Below, one piece after another: positions 62,791 to 64,000 of a stretch of DNA of 64,000 bases. The notes beneath the pieces were generated by a model that made no database searches, was not told the origin of the DNA, and saw only the letters and a program-made list of their open reading frames with translations. The stretch covers positions 124,001 to 188,000 of the forward strand of contig JAFIEZ010000006.1 of assembly GCA_020832235.1 (NCBI GenBank), given 5' to 3'. The stretch's first letter is position 1. Every line of letters starts with the position of its first letter. The position numbers were made by a program, and so were the translations under genes. This stretch comes from Bacteroidota bacterium (lineage in GTDB: Bacteria > Bacteroidota > Rhodothermia > Balneolales > HLUCCA01).

Positions 62791-64000
62791 ATGGCTTTGA
62801 TGGAAAGACTAAGAAACAGTACAAAAATTATCTTTTGGGTACTGATTCTTTCATTTGGTCTTCTTTGGGGACTGGCCGACACCGGCGCTATCGATGCAAT
62901 CATGATCGGACCGCGTTCATTGGCAGAGGTTAATGGCCGCGCGATAACTGCGGAAGAGTACAATGCGCGAGTGAATGCATTCACGCAGCAGTACCAGGAG
63001 CAGACCGGTGAGGCGCCTACGCTTGAAATGCGTGCGTATTACGATGAACTTGCATGGGACGAGCTGGTGCTGGAGCGCATTATCGATTCTGAAATGGAGC
63101 GTTTGGGCATTACAGTAACCGACGATGAAATTGTAGAAATGATTACTGGCGCCCGTCCACACCCTATGGTTGCGCAATTCTTTACAAGAGAAGACGGTTC
63201 AATCGACCGTCTGGCACTTCAGGCAGCCATCGAAGCACAAGAAAACACGCCAATATGGCTCAATATCGAAGCTCAGCTTCGTGAGCAGCGCAGCAGGGAA
63301 AAGCTGAATACATTCATCATGAGTTCGCTTCGTGTTACGGATGCCGAAATTGAAGAAGCGTTTATTCGTGAAAACTCTGTAGCTACCCTTGAGTTTGTAC
63401 GCTTTCCTTTTTCAGCAGTTGATGAAGCTGACATCAGTATTTCCGATGCAGATATTCGCAGGTATTACCGTGCCAACAGTAACCAGTTTCAGCGCGACCG
63501 TTCGTGGAGGTTCAACTTTGTTGAATTTTCCAAACTGCCTACTGCGCAGGATACGGCTCGTATCGTAAATGAAGTAGCCGGATTGCGCGCCAGTTTTGCG
63601 GCGGCAACAAATGATTCTTTATTTGTACGTGATAGCTTTTCTGACCGACCGTTTTTTGGAGGCTGGCTGAATCCTTCCGAAATCAACTGGTTTCTGGCCG
63701 ATGTTGTTTCTATCGCAGATGGTGAAGTAACCGAGCCGATTATCCACGATAATCTTGTATCCATCGCCAAGCGCTCTGAAAGCAGAGCCGGAACGGAGCA
63801 GTTTACACGAGTTAGAAAAATACAGCTTAACTTCACAGCCAGTAATCGTGACGCGCAACTGGCGGCAGCACGTGATATCATTCGTCGTGTAAATGCCGGT
63901 GAATCTTTCGAGGAAATCGCCAGAACGAACTCAACACATGGTTCTTCTGTACGTGGCGGAAATTTAGGTTACGTAGCGCGTGGTGATTATTCGACAGCTG
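62791..64000 (+). CDS. PpiD-like membrane-anchored peptidyl-prolyl isomerase (partial, C-terminus outside window)
   Basis: The frame opens at the ATG at 62791 and runs to the window edge (403 codons and one base). A membrane span (IIFWVLILSFGLLWGLA, about 13-29) follows a basic start. SurA_N-type helices (LAEVNGRAITAEEYNARVNAF, ELVLERIIDSEMERLGITVTDDEIVEMI) lead to a linker and then a PpiC/parvulin domain starting near residue 330 (FTRVRKIQLNF, GESFEEIARTNSTHGSSVRGGNLGYVARGD). It helps fold proteins that leave the inner membrane. The last domain is unseen. Confidence 0.88.
   Translation, partial: MALMERLRNSTKIIFWVLILSFGLLWGLADTGAIDAIMIGPRSLAEVNGRAITAEEYNARVNAFTQQYQEQTGEAPTLEMRAYYDELAWDELVLERIIDSEMERLGITVTDDEIVEMITGARPHPMVAQFFTREDGSIDRLALQAAIEAQENTPIWLNIEAQLREQRSREKLNTFIMSSLRVTDAEIEEAFIRENSVATLEFVRFPFSAVDEADISISDADIRRYYRANSNQFQRDRSWRFNFVEFSKLPTAQDTARIVNEVAGLRASFAAATNDSLFVRDSFSDRPFFGGWLNPSEINWFLADVVSIADGEVTEPIIHDNLVSIAKRSESRAGTEQFTRVRKIQLNFTASNRDAQLAAARDIIRRVNAGESFEEIARTNSTHGSSVRGGNLGYVARGDYSTA

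Noticed and set aside
1-64000. tRNA, rRNA, CRISPR array, insertion sequence or prophage
   Set aside because: I looked in all gaps for T-loop motifs, regular repeats, transposase or phage genes and found none.

Overview
The window looks like ordinary chromosomal DNA from a Gram-negative marine or halophilic member of the Balneolota/Rhodothermota branch near Bacteroidota. I infer this from the type IX secretion parts (PorX, PorQ, secreted proteins with the C-terminal NPFN sorting tail), an LptD of the Bacteroidota type, an actin-like orphan gene just before rsmD-coaD as in Bacteroidota, -7 elements of the TAnnTTTG/TATATTTR kind, few Shine-Dalgarno sites and frequent TTG/GTG starts. The species cannot be fixed from sequence reading alone. 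I see no rRNA, tRNA, CRISPR array, insertion sequence or prophage.

Layout. 1-5.5 kb: an M28 peptidase cut by the window edge, scpA, an AT-rich ECF sigma factor with a 78-residue partner, and ppk1. 5.6-11.6 kb: ruvB, metK, lpdA, lipB, lipA (lipoate and 2-oxoacid dehydrogenase theme, joined later by an E2 gene at 21-22.6 kb). 11.8-17 kb: plsY-gpsA, an AlbA_2 protein, an A-type Fe-S carrier, an M20 amidohydrolase, dapB. 17.2-24 kb, all on the minus strand: hslO, a candidate small RNA, a THUMP methyltransferase, panD, panC, E2 and a LytS-type sensor kinase. 24.3-28.8 kb: AMP nucleosidase, a GNAT enzyme, a kinase remnant, radC, argS. 28.9-33.4 kb: two overlapping secreted metalloprotease paralogues with type IX sorting tails, one carrying dockerin and cohesin-like modules. 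33.6-43 kb: trhO-rluA, a lipoprotein and alpha/beta hydrolase pair, a ComEA-like protein, porX-tsaE, a sodium:solute symporter, thiamine diphosphokinase. 43.2-51.9 kb: nrnA, an HtrA lipoprotein, a pseudopilin-like protein, an actin-like protein, rsmD, coaD, an aminotransferase, a GbsR/MarR regulator, yraN, ftsB/divIC, a ROK kinase. 51.9-64 kb: lptD, an ECF sigma factor, the minus-strand run porQ-aroC-TPR-LysM/RlpA-CPBP, the mlaE-mlaF-mlaD lipid transporter and a PpiD-like chaperone cut by the right edge.

How parts fit: the secreted proteases are probable substrates of the type IX system of which PorX and PorQ are parts; LptD, Mla, HtrA, PpiD and the ECF sigma factor form an envelope-building and envelope-stress theme.

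The signals I rate highest are non-coding: a compact candidate small RNA (18194-18257) with a duplicated CCCTAACA segment, a terminator and an operator-like inverted repeat at its promoter; the same operator type at two other places; three genes whose perfect TAnnTTTG element lies exactly four bases before the ATG, predicting leaderless mRNAs; a 31-bp palindrome beside the first ECF sigma gene; and a pair of related intergenic segments in which one 18-bp block is inverted.
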